DNA from: Solirubrobacteraceae bacterium
GTDB lineage: Bacteria > Actinomycetota > Thermoleophilia > Solirubrobacterales > Solirubrobacteraceae
Length of the DNA stretch: 5,148 nucleotides
Assembly (NCBI GenBank): GCA_025935735.1
Contig: JAICUS010000448.1
Coordinates: 1-5,148, forward strand
Direction: 5' to 3'
Shown: piece after piece, positions 1 to 5,148 of the stretch
Position numbering within the stretch: position 1 is the stretch's first letter
Layout: every line of letters starts with the position of its first letter
Notes under the pieces: generated by a model
What the model was told of the DNA's origin: nothing
The model's input: only the letters and a program-made list of their open reading frames with translations
Databases searched by the model: none
Program-made: the position numbers and the translations under genes

Positions 1-1541
1 CCGGTGAGCGACGGCTCCTCGTCCGACAGCGCGCGCGCCCGGTCGAGGTCCGTGTCATAGAGCGCCTTCTGCTCCTCGTAGTGGTTGAGCTCCTTCAGCG
101 CCGAGTAGGCCCCCATGGCGACCGAGGCCATGCCCGCCGGGACGGCCAGGGACGCGCCCGCGGACGGGACGAGCGTGACCAGCGCGAGCGCGATCGAGGC
201 GGCGATGAGCAGCCACGACTCGCGGCCCTTGCGCTGCTCCTTGACGAGGTCGTTGATCACGCCCGCGCGGATCGAGCCGTCGGGCACGAACATGCTCGAC
301 CGCGTCAGGGCGACCACCGAGGGCAGCGCGAGCGGCGAGACGCGGCCTGACTTGATCATCTGGTGCGCCTTGGCGATGTTGGCCACCTTGGGCAGCGCGA
401 GCTCGAGCAGCAGCTTCATCTCGCCATCCACGTCGGCCGTGTCCAGCGCGCCGAGCTCGATCTTCTCCAGCGGCGTCGTGCCGCTGCGGTACGCCGCGAG
501 GATGGGGTGCAGCCGCTCCGCCTGAATCCACAGGGCGCCGAGGTGCGTGCGCTCCTCTCGCAGCTTGGCCCGCTCGCCGAGCGCCTTCTGCGCCGCCGGC
601 CCCTCGACGCTCGTGGGCACGTCGATGTCGGCGAGGTTGGAGCGCTTGACCGCGTCCTTGACCCGCTGCTGCTGGTGGCGCAGCGCCTCCACCCACTCGG
701 CCAGCCGCATGCGGTGCTGGGCCGCCCCGGGCGCGTTGGCGCCGCCGGGGTCGTCGGCGGTCTGCTTGGCCCGGCGGACGACGTTCGCCGCCTCCTCCTC
801 GGTGCTGGAGCCCTTGAGGATGCGCTCCGCCGCCACCGACGCCGCGTCGAGCGGCAGCCCGTAGGAGTGCAGCACGTGGGCGATCGCGGTCAGCGAGCCG
901 TCGAGCATGCGGTCGGCGTTGATCCGGGCCTGGCCCGTGAAGTCGGCGGCGAACTGCTTGGCGTCGGCCCGGATCGGCTCGAGGTCGTCCTGCACCTGCT
1001 TCGCGTCCGGGAAGCCCTCCAGCGCGGCCTCGAACGAGCCGCCGTCGCGCACCCGCCCCTCCACCTCGCCGCGCACGTAGACGCGCCGCTTGGCCGGGTC
1101 GTGCTTGATGTAGTCGTACTGCTTCCAGTCGAGCTGCGGCGGCGGGAGCCGGCGGGTGGAGGCGACGTACTCGAGCGCCTCCAGCGCCCGCTGGGCGTGC
1201 TCGTGCTCGGCGCCGGTGGTGGCGGCGGCGCGCTGGGTGGCCTGCGTGCGCCTCTGGACGATGACGGGGTCGGGAAGCCGCTCGACGGAGTCGATCTCCT
1301 CCGCCATCCCGCGGTTCTCCGGCGTCGCGCGCTCCAGCGCGGGGCCGGCGGGCGGCGGCGCCGGCGCGTGGCGCAGCTCGACGGTGACCGCCCGGGCGAC
1401 GCGGTGGTTGCCCGCCGTGCGCTGCAGGGCGAGGATCGCCTCCGGCCCGCCGCCCTCCAGCGTGCGCCGGAGGGCGGCGGGCTCACGGCGCGGGAGGACC
1501 GCGGCGCGCGCGCCGCGGTCCTCCGCGTGTGTCCGGGTCAC
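1..1541 (-). CDS. Candidate eCIS-associated large protein with LQRTAGN motif and hydrophobic segment (C-terminus beyond window)
   Basis: The minus-strand frame is open from a GTG at 1541 to the window edge, giving 513 codons without a stop; the C-terminus is missing. Residues 1-35 are Arg/Ala-rich and probably disordered. Residues 36-50 read ILALQRTAGNHRVAR, matching the LQRxAGNxxV motif that I recall at the N-termini of many DUF4157/eCIS-locus proteins. A Pro/Ala linker follows (about 58-72). Residues 115-350 are charged and mainly helical, with possible coiled coils near 278-300 and 316-352. Residues 443-482 are a hydrophobic block starting WLLIAASIALALVTLVPSAG, which could be one or two membrane helices. 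The last visible residues, RARALSDEEPSLT, resemble a stretch I remember after such blocks in eCIS-linked proteins. No HExxH is present, so the visible part is not the DUF4157 peptidase-like core. No other ATG, GTG or TTG precedes the motif after GTG 1541; the next start, ATG at 1307, would delete it. The role (effector, loader or structural part) is unknown. Confidence 0.72.
   Translation of the reverse strand, partial: MTRTHAEDRGARAAVLPRREPAALRRTLEGGGPEAILALQRTAGNHRVARAVTVELRHAPAPPPAGPALERATPENRGMAEEIDSVERLPDPVIVQRRTQATQRAAATTGAEHEHAQRALEALEYVASTRRLPPPQLDWKQYDYIKHDPAKRRVYVRGEVEGRVRDGGSFEAALEGFPDAKQVQDDLEPIRADAKQFAADFTGQARINADRMLDGSLTAIAHVLHSYGLPLDAASVAAERILKGSSTEEEAANVVRRAKQTADDPGGANAPGAAQHRMRLAEWVEALRHQQQRVKDAVKRSNLADIDVPTSVEGPAAQKALGERAKLREERTHLGALWIQAERLHPILAAYRSGTTPLEKIELGALDTADVDGEMKLLLELALPKVANIAKAHQMIKSGRVSPLALPSVVALTRSSMFVPDGSIRAGVINDLVKEQRKGRESWLLIAASIALALVTLVPSAGASLAVPAGMASVAMGAYSALKELNHYEEQKALYDTDLDRARALSDEEPSLT
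1446..1481. repeat. Perfect 13-bp inverted repeat (hairpin) in the eCIS-like gene
   Basis: The arm CCCGCCGCCCTCC at 1446-1458 is an exact inverted copy of 1469-1481, with a 10-base loop. It covers about codons 21-32 of the eCIS-like gene, just before the codons for the LQRTAGN motif. In the mRNA it would form a very stable GC stem. There is no T-run after it on either strand, so it is not a canonical intrinsic terminator. Confidence 0.6.
1493..1524. repeat. Perfect 32-bp palindrome just after the LAL stop codon
   Basis: Bases 1493-1508 (GGAGGACCGCGGCGCG) are the exact reverse complement of 1509-1524, with no spacer. The element begins 13 bases after the LAL stop on the minus strand and covers codons 6-16 of the eCIS-like gene. 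In RNA it would fold into a long hairpin. It could attenuate or terminate transcription between the two genes, stabilise the upstream message or slow early translation. It lacks a downstream U-tract, so a classical Rho-independent terminator is not supported. Confidence 0.6.
1538..1541 (-). promoter_or_regulatory. GTGA stop/start overlap (translational coupling)
   Basis: On the minus strand the bases GTGA contain both the GTG start of the downstream eCIS-like gene and the TGA stop of the LAL regulator, a 4-base overlap. No purine-rich Shine-Dalgarno sequence is visible in the roughly 25 bases before the GTG. Ribosomes finishing the regulator would therefore be expected to re-initiate here. 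The overlap is seen directly; the coupling is inferred. Confidence 0.65.
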
Positions 1542-4267
1542 GCGCCGGCGAGCGCGAGCTCGAGGTCGTCGCGCGAGCTGATCCCGAGCTTGCGGTACGC
1601 CGAGGCGAGGTGCGTCTCGACGGTCTTGACGCTCAGGAACAGCGCGTGGCCGATCTCGCGGTTGCGCTTGCCGGCGGCGGCGAGGGTGCAGATCTGCCGC
1701 TGGCGGGGCGTGAGCGCGGCCGCGCCCTCGATCGCCGCGCGGCGGGGCCGCAGCCCGGTGGCCACGAGCTCGCGCCGGGCCCGCTCGGCCAGCGGCATCG
1801 CGCCGGCCTCGTCGGCCGCGGCAAGCGCCGGCCGCAGCGCGTCGCGCGCCTCCACCCGCGAGCCCAGGCGCGACAGCGTGCTGCCGAGCTCCAGCCGCAG
1901 GCGGACGGTGTGCAGCACGGCGTTGACGCCGCCGGCCAGGCCGAGCGCGCGCCGGCACAGCGCGACGCGCTCGCTCTCGTCGGCCTCGGCCACGGCCCGG
2001 GCGTGCAGCGCGGTCAGCAGCGCGACCGGCGCGCGGAAGCGCGTCGTGCGGGCCACGTCCTCGTCGGCCAGCGCGGCCGCCTCCCGGCGGCGCCCGAGGT
2101 GGGCGAGCGCCAGCGCGGCGGTGGTGCGCCAGGGCAGCCGGGCGGGGTTGAGGTGGCCGTCGCGCGCGCAGCGGGCGCCCGCTTCGACCGCCTCGGCGTA
2201 GCCGCGCTCGTACTCGCCCGTGGCCAGCCAGAGGCGCGCCTGGGCGTGGCGAGCCGCCGCGCTGTCGAGCCCGGGGGCGCGCAGCAGCGTGGCCGCCTCG
2301 TCGTACTCGCCGCGCTCGGTCAGCGCGCCGGCCAGCGCCACGCGGGCGCCGGAGGCGACGGGGCCGAGGTCGCCGGTCAGCTCCAGCGCCGCCCGCGCCT
2401 CGCGCTCGGCGCCGGCCACGTCGCCGGTGCGCAGCGCCAGCTCGCCGGCGTGCACGGCCGCCGCGGCCCGCAGCCGGTCCGAGCCGGCGGCGCGCAGCGC
2501 GTCGATGGCCGTGCGGGCCTCGACGTGCCGGTCCGCGGCGATCAGCGTGCGGACCGCCAGGTGGTAGCCCAGCCGCCGGCCGGCGTCGCGCAGCAGCAGG
2601 CCGTCGCGCAGCGCGGAGCGGGCCAGCGCCGCGCAGGCCTCGGCGGTGGCGCCGGGCTCGTCGAGCTTCGCCCACGCCCGGTGCGCGTCGACGGCGCGGG
2701 CGAGGACGGGCTCGGCCGGCGCGTCCATCGCCGCCACCCGCCGGGCCGCGTCGCGCGGCGCCAGCACGTCGAGCGCGGCCACCTCGATGGCCAGGCGGGC
2801 GCCGGCGTCCTGCGCCTGGGCCGCCTCGGCGTCCAGGCGCTCGGCCAGCGAGTCGTCGCCGCCGGCCAGCGCCTGCAGCCCCGCGAGCCGGGTGAGGATG
2901 CCGGTCCGGTCGGGCAGCCCGGGCAGCGCGTCGTAGAGCCGGCGCCGGGCGTCGGGGAGTTCCGCGTCGAACGCGGCGGTGGCGAGCCGGGCGCGGATGG
3001 CCGCGCGGTCGTCGCCGTCGGCCCGCTCCTTGAGCGCGCGCTCCAGGTAGGCCACCGCGTCGCGCGGGGCCGCGTCGGCGGCGGCGCGCAGCAGCATGCC
3101 GGTGACGTCGGGGTCGCCGTGCGGCTCGCAGGCCAGCAGGTGGCCGGCCACCAGGCCGCTGACCGCGCCGGCCGACGAGAGCAGCCGCGCCGCGTCGCGG
3201 TGCAGCCGCTCGCGCTCGGTCCCCGGGAGGTCGTCGAGCACGGCCCGGGCGACCAGCCCGTGGGCGAAGCGGTCGCCGCTCACCAGCCCCGCCGAGCGCA
3301 GCGCGTCGCGGGCGGGCGCGAGCTCGCCGATGGCCACGCCGGCCAGCGCGGCGCGCACGTGCGGGGGCGCGGCGTGGCCGAGCACGGCCAGCGCCGCGGC
3401 CGCCGCGCGGTCGCGCGGCTTGAGCGGAGCGAGCCGCCGGCGCACGCAATCGCGCGCCTCGGATGAGACCGGGCCGCCGCGGCGGCCGTCGGCCAGCCGG
3501 CGGCCGAGCTCCGCGAGCAGCCACGGCGTGCCGCCGACGGCGCGGTGACACTCGCGGCTGGTGCGCAGCGAGGTGTCCGGCGCGTGCCGGCGGATCAGCG
3601 CAGCGGCGCCCCACACGGTCAGCGGCTGCGGGCGCAGCACCGTGGCGTTGCGCGTGCCGGCCAGCAGCGCGAGCAGGTCGCTCGGCGCCTCGGGGTCGTC
3701 GTCGCGCGAGGCCACGACGAGCACCACGGGCAGCTCGGCGATGCGCCGGGCGACGTAGGTCAGCACCTCCAGCGAGGCGCGATCGGCCCAGTGGGCGTCG
3801 TCGACGAGCAGCACGAGCGGCTGCTCGGCGGCCAGCGCGGAGGCAAGCCAGAACGCGCTGTGGGCGATCAGCGCCGTCTCGTCGCCGGCGGGCGCGCCGC
3901 CCTCCAGCAGCAGCCGGCTCGCTACGCCGGCCGGGCCGTCGAGCGGGCCGCCGGCGTCGCGCACGGGCGCCTCCAGCAGCGCCCGCAGGACGCCGTAGCC
4001 GAAGCCGCGCTCGAGGGGGCCGGGCGTGGCGCTGCGCACCGCGCAACCGGCCTCGCCCGCCAACGCGGCGGCGCGTTCCAGGAGCGTCGTCTTGCCGAGG
4101 CCCGCCGGAGCCTCGAGAACTACCAGTGTTCCGCGTCCGGCCACGGCATCAGCCACCGTGGCGCGGAGGGCATCGAGCTCGGCGGCCCGCTCGATCAGTT
4201 CGACGTCACGCGCGCGGGGTGCCCGCCCAGCGCTCGCGGGGGAATACGTCAGACATGGTTGGGTCAT
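1538..4267 (-). CDS. LAL-type LuxR-family transcriptional regulator (ATPase with C-terminal HTH)
   Basis: This is a 909-residue cytoplasmic regulator of the LAL (large ATP-binding LuxR, MalT-like STAND) class. An N-terminal AAA/NACHT-like ATPase starts near VELIERAAELDAL (22-34). Walker A is APAGLGKT at 53-60 and Walker B is LVLLVDDAHW at 151-160, followed by a sensor-like VVASRD (185-190) and GGTPWLLAEL (245-254), equivalent to the GGNPFLL element of the family. Residues from about 280 to 840 are Ala/Leu/Arg-rich helical repeats of TPR type, the probable signal-sensing arm. A LuxR (GerE) helix-turn-helix occupies 852-909, beginning LTPRQRQI, with NREIGHAL and the recognition stretch LSVKTVETHL. 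The size fits the usual 850-1000 residues. Family knowledge predicts ATP- and ligand-dependent oligomerisation and activation of nearby promoters; the inducer cannot be read from the sequence. The ATG at 4267 gives about 20 residues before the conserved start, with no good Shine-Dalgarno site. The stop overlaps the next gene. Confidence 0.95.
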   Translation of the reverse strand: MTQPCLTYSPASAGRAPRARDVELIERAAELDALRATVADAVAGRGTLVVLEAPAGLGKTTLLERAAALAGEAGCAVRSATPGPLERGFGYGVLRALLEAPVRDAGGPLDGPAGVASRLLLEGGAPAGDETALIAHSAFWLASALAAEQPLVLLVDDAHWADRASLEVLTYVARRIAELPVVLVVASRDDDPEAPSDLLALLAGTRNATVLRPQPLTVWGAAALIRRHAPDTSLRTSRECHRAVGGTPWLLAELGRRLADGRRGGPVSSEARDCVRRRLAPLKPRDRAAAAALAVLGHAAPPHVRAALAGVAIGELAPARDALRSAGLVSGDRFAHGLVARAVLDDLPGTERERLHRDAARLLSSAGAVSGLVAGHLLACEPHGDPDVTGMLLRAAADAAPRDAVAYLERALKERADGDDRAAIRARLATAAFDAELPDARRRLYDALPGLPDRTGILTRLAGLQALAGGDDSLAERLDAEAAQAQDAGARLAIEVAALDVLAPRDAARRVAAMDAPAEPVLARAVDAHRAWAKLDEPGATAEACAALARSALRDGLLLRDAGRRLGYHLAVRTLIAADRHVEARTAIDALRAAGSDRLRAAAAVHAGELALRTGDVAGAEREARAALELTGDLGPVASGARVALAGALTERGEYDEAATLLRAPGLDSAAARHAQARLWLATGEYERGYAEAVEAGARCARDGHLNPARLPWRTTAALALAHLGRRREAAALADEDVARTTRFRAPVALLTALHARAVAEADESERVALCRRALGLAGGVNAVLHTVRLRLELGSTLSRLGSRVEARDALRPALAAADEAGAMPLAERARRELVATGLRPRRAAIEGAAALTPRQRQICTLAAAGKRNREIGHALFLSVKTVETHLASAYRKLGISSRDDLELALAGA

Positions 4268-4285
4268 GGTCGCAGCCGACGCTAA

Positions 4286-4304
4286 CCCTGAGGCGGCCCT
4301 GAGG
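4286..4304. repeat. Tandem CCCTGAGG direct repeat with 11-bp period
   Basis: CCCTGAGG occurs at 4286-4293 and again at 4297-4304, one helical turn apart, 18 bases upstream of the LAL start codon. A nearby inverted half, CCTCA at 4317-4321, pairs with TGAGG at 4300-4304. Two same-face half-sites would suit a dimeric or tandem-binding regulator. Binding is inferred, and short GC-rich repeats can arise by chance. Confidence 0.35.
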
Positions 4305-4311
4305 AAATGAC

Positions 4312-4338
4312 GGAAACCTCACGGGTTTAGCGAGCGTC
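4312..4338 (+). promoter_or_regulatory. Possible ECF-sigma-type promoter for the RTX-like gene
   Basis: GGAAAC at 4312-4317 is followed after 17 bases by CGTC at 4335-4338. This resembles the general GGAAC-N16/17-CGTC/T pattern of extracytoplasmic-function sigma factors. Transcription would begin near 4345 and give an untranslated leader of roughly 100 bases. The match is short and untested; no sigma-factor gene is in the window. Confidence 0.3.
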
Positions 4339-4430
4339 GGACCCGGCTCTAACTCCAGGGACCCTCCCCGATTGCCGCGTGCGGGGGTGCCGACCTAGCG
4401 TCCAGCGCTCTCTCCTCCCCCACTCGAGAA

Positions 4431-4437
4431 AAAGGAG
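4431..4437 (+). promoter_or_regulatory. Ribosome binding site of the RTX-like gene
   Basis: AAAGGAG lies 5 bases before the ATG at 4443, within the A-rich stretch GAGAAAAAGGAG. It is a strong Shine-Dalgarno match and fixes this start, which also begins a proper signal peptide. Confidence 0.8.
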
Positions 4438-4442
4438 CACGG

Positions 4443-5148
4443 ATGCCTTCCAAGGCAAGATCGGCGCTGGCCGTGGCCGGCGCCGGGCTGGCCGCGGCGC
4501 TGACCTTCGGCGCCACCCCGGCGCTGGCAGCGTACACGGCGCAGGTGAGCAACGGCACGCTGCAGGTGACCGGCAACGGCGAGAATGACGCGCTCGCGCT
4601 ACGGCTCGCGCCGGGCGACCCGCAGACGCTGCAACTCGACGTCGGCGACGACGGCACGGCCGACTTCGCCTTCGACCGCGCGACATTCACGGCGGTCAGC
4701 GTCCAGGCCGGCGGCGGCGACGACTCGGTCCGGATCGACCAGCTCAACGGCCGGTTCACCGAGGACGCGGTCACCCTCGACGGCGGCAGCGGCAACGACA
4801 CGCTGACCGGCGGCGACGGCGACGACGTGCTGATCGGCGGCACCGGCAACGACACGGCCGACGGCAACCGCGGCAACGACACCGCGCTGCTCGGCTCCGG
4901 CGGCGACCGCTTCAGCTGGGACCCGGGCGACGGCAGCGACGTCGTCGAGGGCGGCGACGGCACCGACACGCTGGCGTTCAATGGCTCCAACGCGGCCGAG
5001 CGCATCGACGTCACGGCGAACGGCGCGCGCGGGCACCTGCACCGCGACGTCGCGGCGATCGACATGGACTTCGCCGGCGTGGAGACCGTGGCCGTCCGCG
5101 CGCTGGGCTCCCCGGACACGATCACTGCCGGCGACCTCGCCGGCACCG
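4443..5148 (+). CDS. Secreted RTX-like calcium-binding repeat protein (C-terminus beyond window)
   Basis: The first 235 codons are present and no stop is reached. Residues 1-29 form a Sec signal peptide: a basic start (MPSKAR), a hydrophobic core (ALAVAGAGLAAALTFGA) and a likely cleavage after ALA-29. Residues 30-110 are a beta-rich lead-in with Gly/Asp turns (for example AGGGDDSVRID). Residues 114-149 hold four RTX-like nonapeptides: GGSGNDTLT, GGDGDDVLI, GGTGNDTAD and the degenerate GNRGNDTAL. After a WDPGDGSD turn, another copy, GGDGTDTLA, is at 170-178. The stretch that follows (FNGSNAAERIDV, then MDFAGVETV) matches from memory a module frequent in calcium-binding proteins of Solirubrobacterales and other soil bacteria. 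The family binds Ca2+ in a parallel beta-roll outside the cell. The protein is strongly acidic. No catalytic domain is visible, so it may be a structural or adhesive surface protein. It is transcribed away from the LAL gene, and co-regulation is only possible. Confidence 0.88.
   Translation, partial: MPSKARSALAVAGAGLAAALTFGATPALAAYTAQVSNGTLQVTGNGENDALALRLAPGDPQTLQLDVGDDGTADFAFDRATFTAVSVQAGGGDDSVRIDQLNGRFTEDAVTLDGGSGNDTLTGGDGDDVLIGGTGNDTADGNRGNDTALLGSGGDRFSWDPGDGSDVVEGGDGTDTLAFNGSNAAERIDVTANGARGHLHRDVAAIDMDFAGVETVAVRALGSPDTITAGDLAGT
4782..4889 (+). repeat. Tandem RTX nonapeptide repeats (four units of 27 bases)
   Basis: Four consecutive 27-base units encode GGxGxDxxx-type nonapeptides at residues 114-149. 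The first three keep the GGxG(N/D)D core; the fourth starts GNRGND. At the DNA level they are a run of GGC, GAC and AAC codons. One isolated further unit is at 4950-4976. Confidence 0.85.

Larger units (their letters stand above)
4276..4340. repeat. 8-bp inverted repeat spanning the divergent promoters
   Basis: CCGACGCT at 4276-4283 is the exact inverted copy of AGCGTCGG at 4333-4340, with a 49-base spacer. Both copies sit next to TTAGCG when read toward their respective gene: TTAGCGTCGG toward the LAL gene and TTAGCGAGCGTCGG toward the RTX-like gene. A further TAGCGTC is at 4396-4402. The symmetry suggests shared promoter or operator elements for the two divergent genes. This is an inference from pattern only. 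Confidence 0.3.
4268..4442. promoter_or_regulatory. Divergent intergenic control region
   Basis: This 175-base gap separates the start codons of the LAL gene (leftward) and the RTX-like gene (rightward) and must hold both promoters unless the LAL gene is leaderless or transcribed from elsewhere. It is less GC-rich than the flanking genes and contains short direct and inverted repeats, described separately. No RNA gene or other coding region is seen in it. Being next to a LuxR-type regulator, it is a natural place for an auto-regulatory operator, but no known LAL binding-site consensus could be assigned. Confidence 0.6.

Noticed and set aside
55..696. Minus-strand open frame of 213 codons
   Set aside because: It is an overlapping frame of the eCIS-like gene with an Ala/Arg/Gly-rich translation; the other frame gives normal amino-acid use and continues through the window edge.
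890..1486. Minus-strand open frame starting with GTG at 1486
   Set aside because: It is in a different frame from the protein carrying LQRTAGN, and its translation is a low-complexity Arg/Ser/Pro/Thr run.
1..1541. Zinc-metallopeptidase (HExxH) or DUF4157 core in the eCIS-like protein
   Set aside because: The only similar string is HEHAQ near residue 113, which does not fit HExxH. The core could still lie beyond the window.
363..2201. Long plus-strand open frame (612 codons)
   Set aside because: It is antisense to the end of the LAL gene and the eCIS-like gene, is dominated by Arg/Leu/Gly/Val with no recognisable domain, and crosses the boundary of two well-supported minus-strand genes.
1529..3466. 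Long plus-strand open frame (645 codons)
   Set aside because: It lies wholly opposite the LAL coding region. Its Gly/Arg/Gln/Ala-rich translation has no domain signature and is an artefact of high GC.
4206..4256. Short out-of-frame ATG reading frame (16 codons) at the start of the LAL gene
   Set aside because: It starts inside the LAL coding region, has no ribosome binding site and shows no leader-peptide features.
4349..5146. Minus-strand open frame of 265 codons opposite the RTX-like gene
   Set aside because: Its Ser/Pro/Ala/Val-rich periodic translation mirrors the Asp/Gly repeat codons of the plus strand, and it would run through the intergenic control region.
1..5148. CRISPR array, tRNA, rRNA, insertion sequence or phage integrase
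   Set aside because: No regularly spaced direct repeats, tRNA-like cloverleaf, transposase motif or terminal inverted repeats were seen. The only tandem repeats are the RTX codons.

Overview
The window is very GC-rich with long antisense open frames, as expected for a high-GC actinobacterium. The RTX-type secreted protein at the right end resembles proteins I recall as common in Solirubrobacterales (class Thermoleophilia). That placement is an inference from gene content and composition, not a proven taxonomic call.

Layout: (1) Positions 1-1541, minus strand: the first 513 codons of a large protein that runs off the left edge. It carries the LQRTAGN-type N-terminal motif and the hydrophobic block near residues 443-482 that I associate with proteins of extracellular contractile injection system (eCIS, phage-tail-like) loci. 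(2) Positions 1538-4267, minus strand: a complete 909-residue LAL-type regulator (large ATP-binding LuxR-family protein) with Walker A, Walker B and a C-terminal LuxR helix-turn-helix. Its stop codon overlaps the GTG start of the downstream gene (GTGA), so the two form a tight operon. Two perfect GC-rich inverted repeats lie just past the junction. (3) Positions 4268-4442: a 175-base divergent intergenic region with short direct and inverted repeats, an ECF-sigma-like promoter match and a clear ribosome binding site for the plus-strand gene. (4) Positions 4443-5148, plus strand: the first 235 codons of a Sec-exported RTX-like calcium-binding repeat protein, running off the right edge.

Working model (inference): the LAL protein is an ATP-dependent, signal-responsive transcriptional activator co-expressed with a candidate eCIS-associated effector or structural accessory protein. 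The divergent secreted RTX-like protein may share its control region. No eCIS sheath, tube, baseplate or ATPase gene is inside the window, so the eCIS link rests on one protein's motif and must be tested in the flanking DNA to the left.
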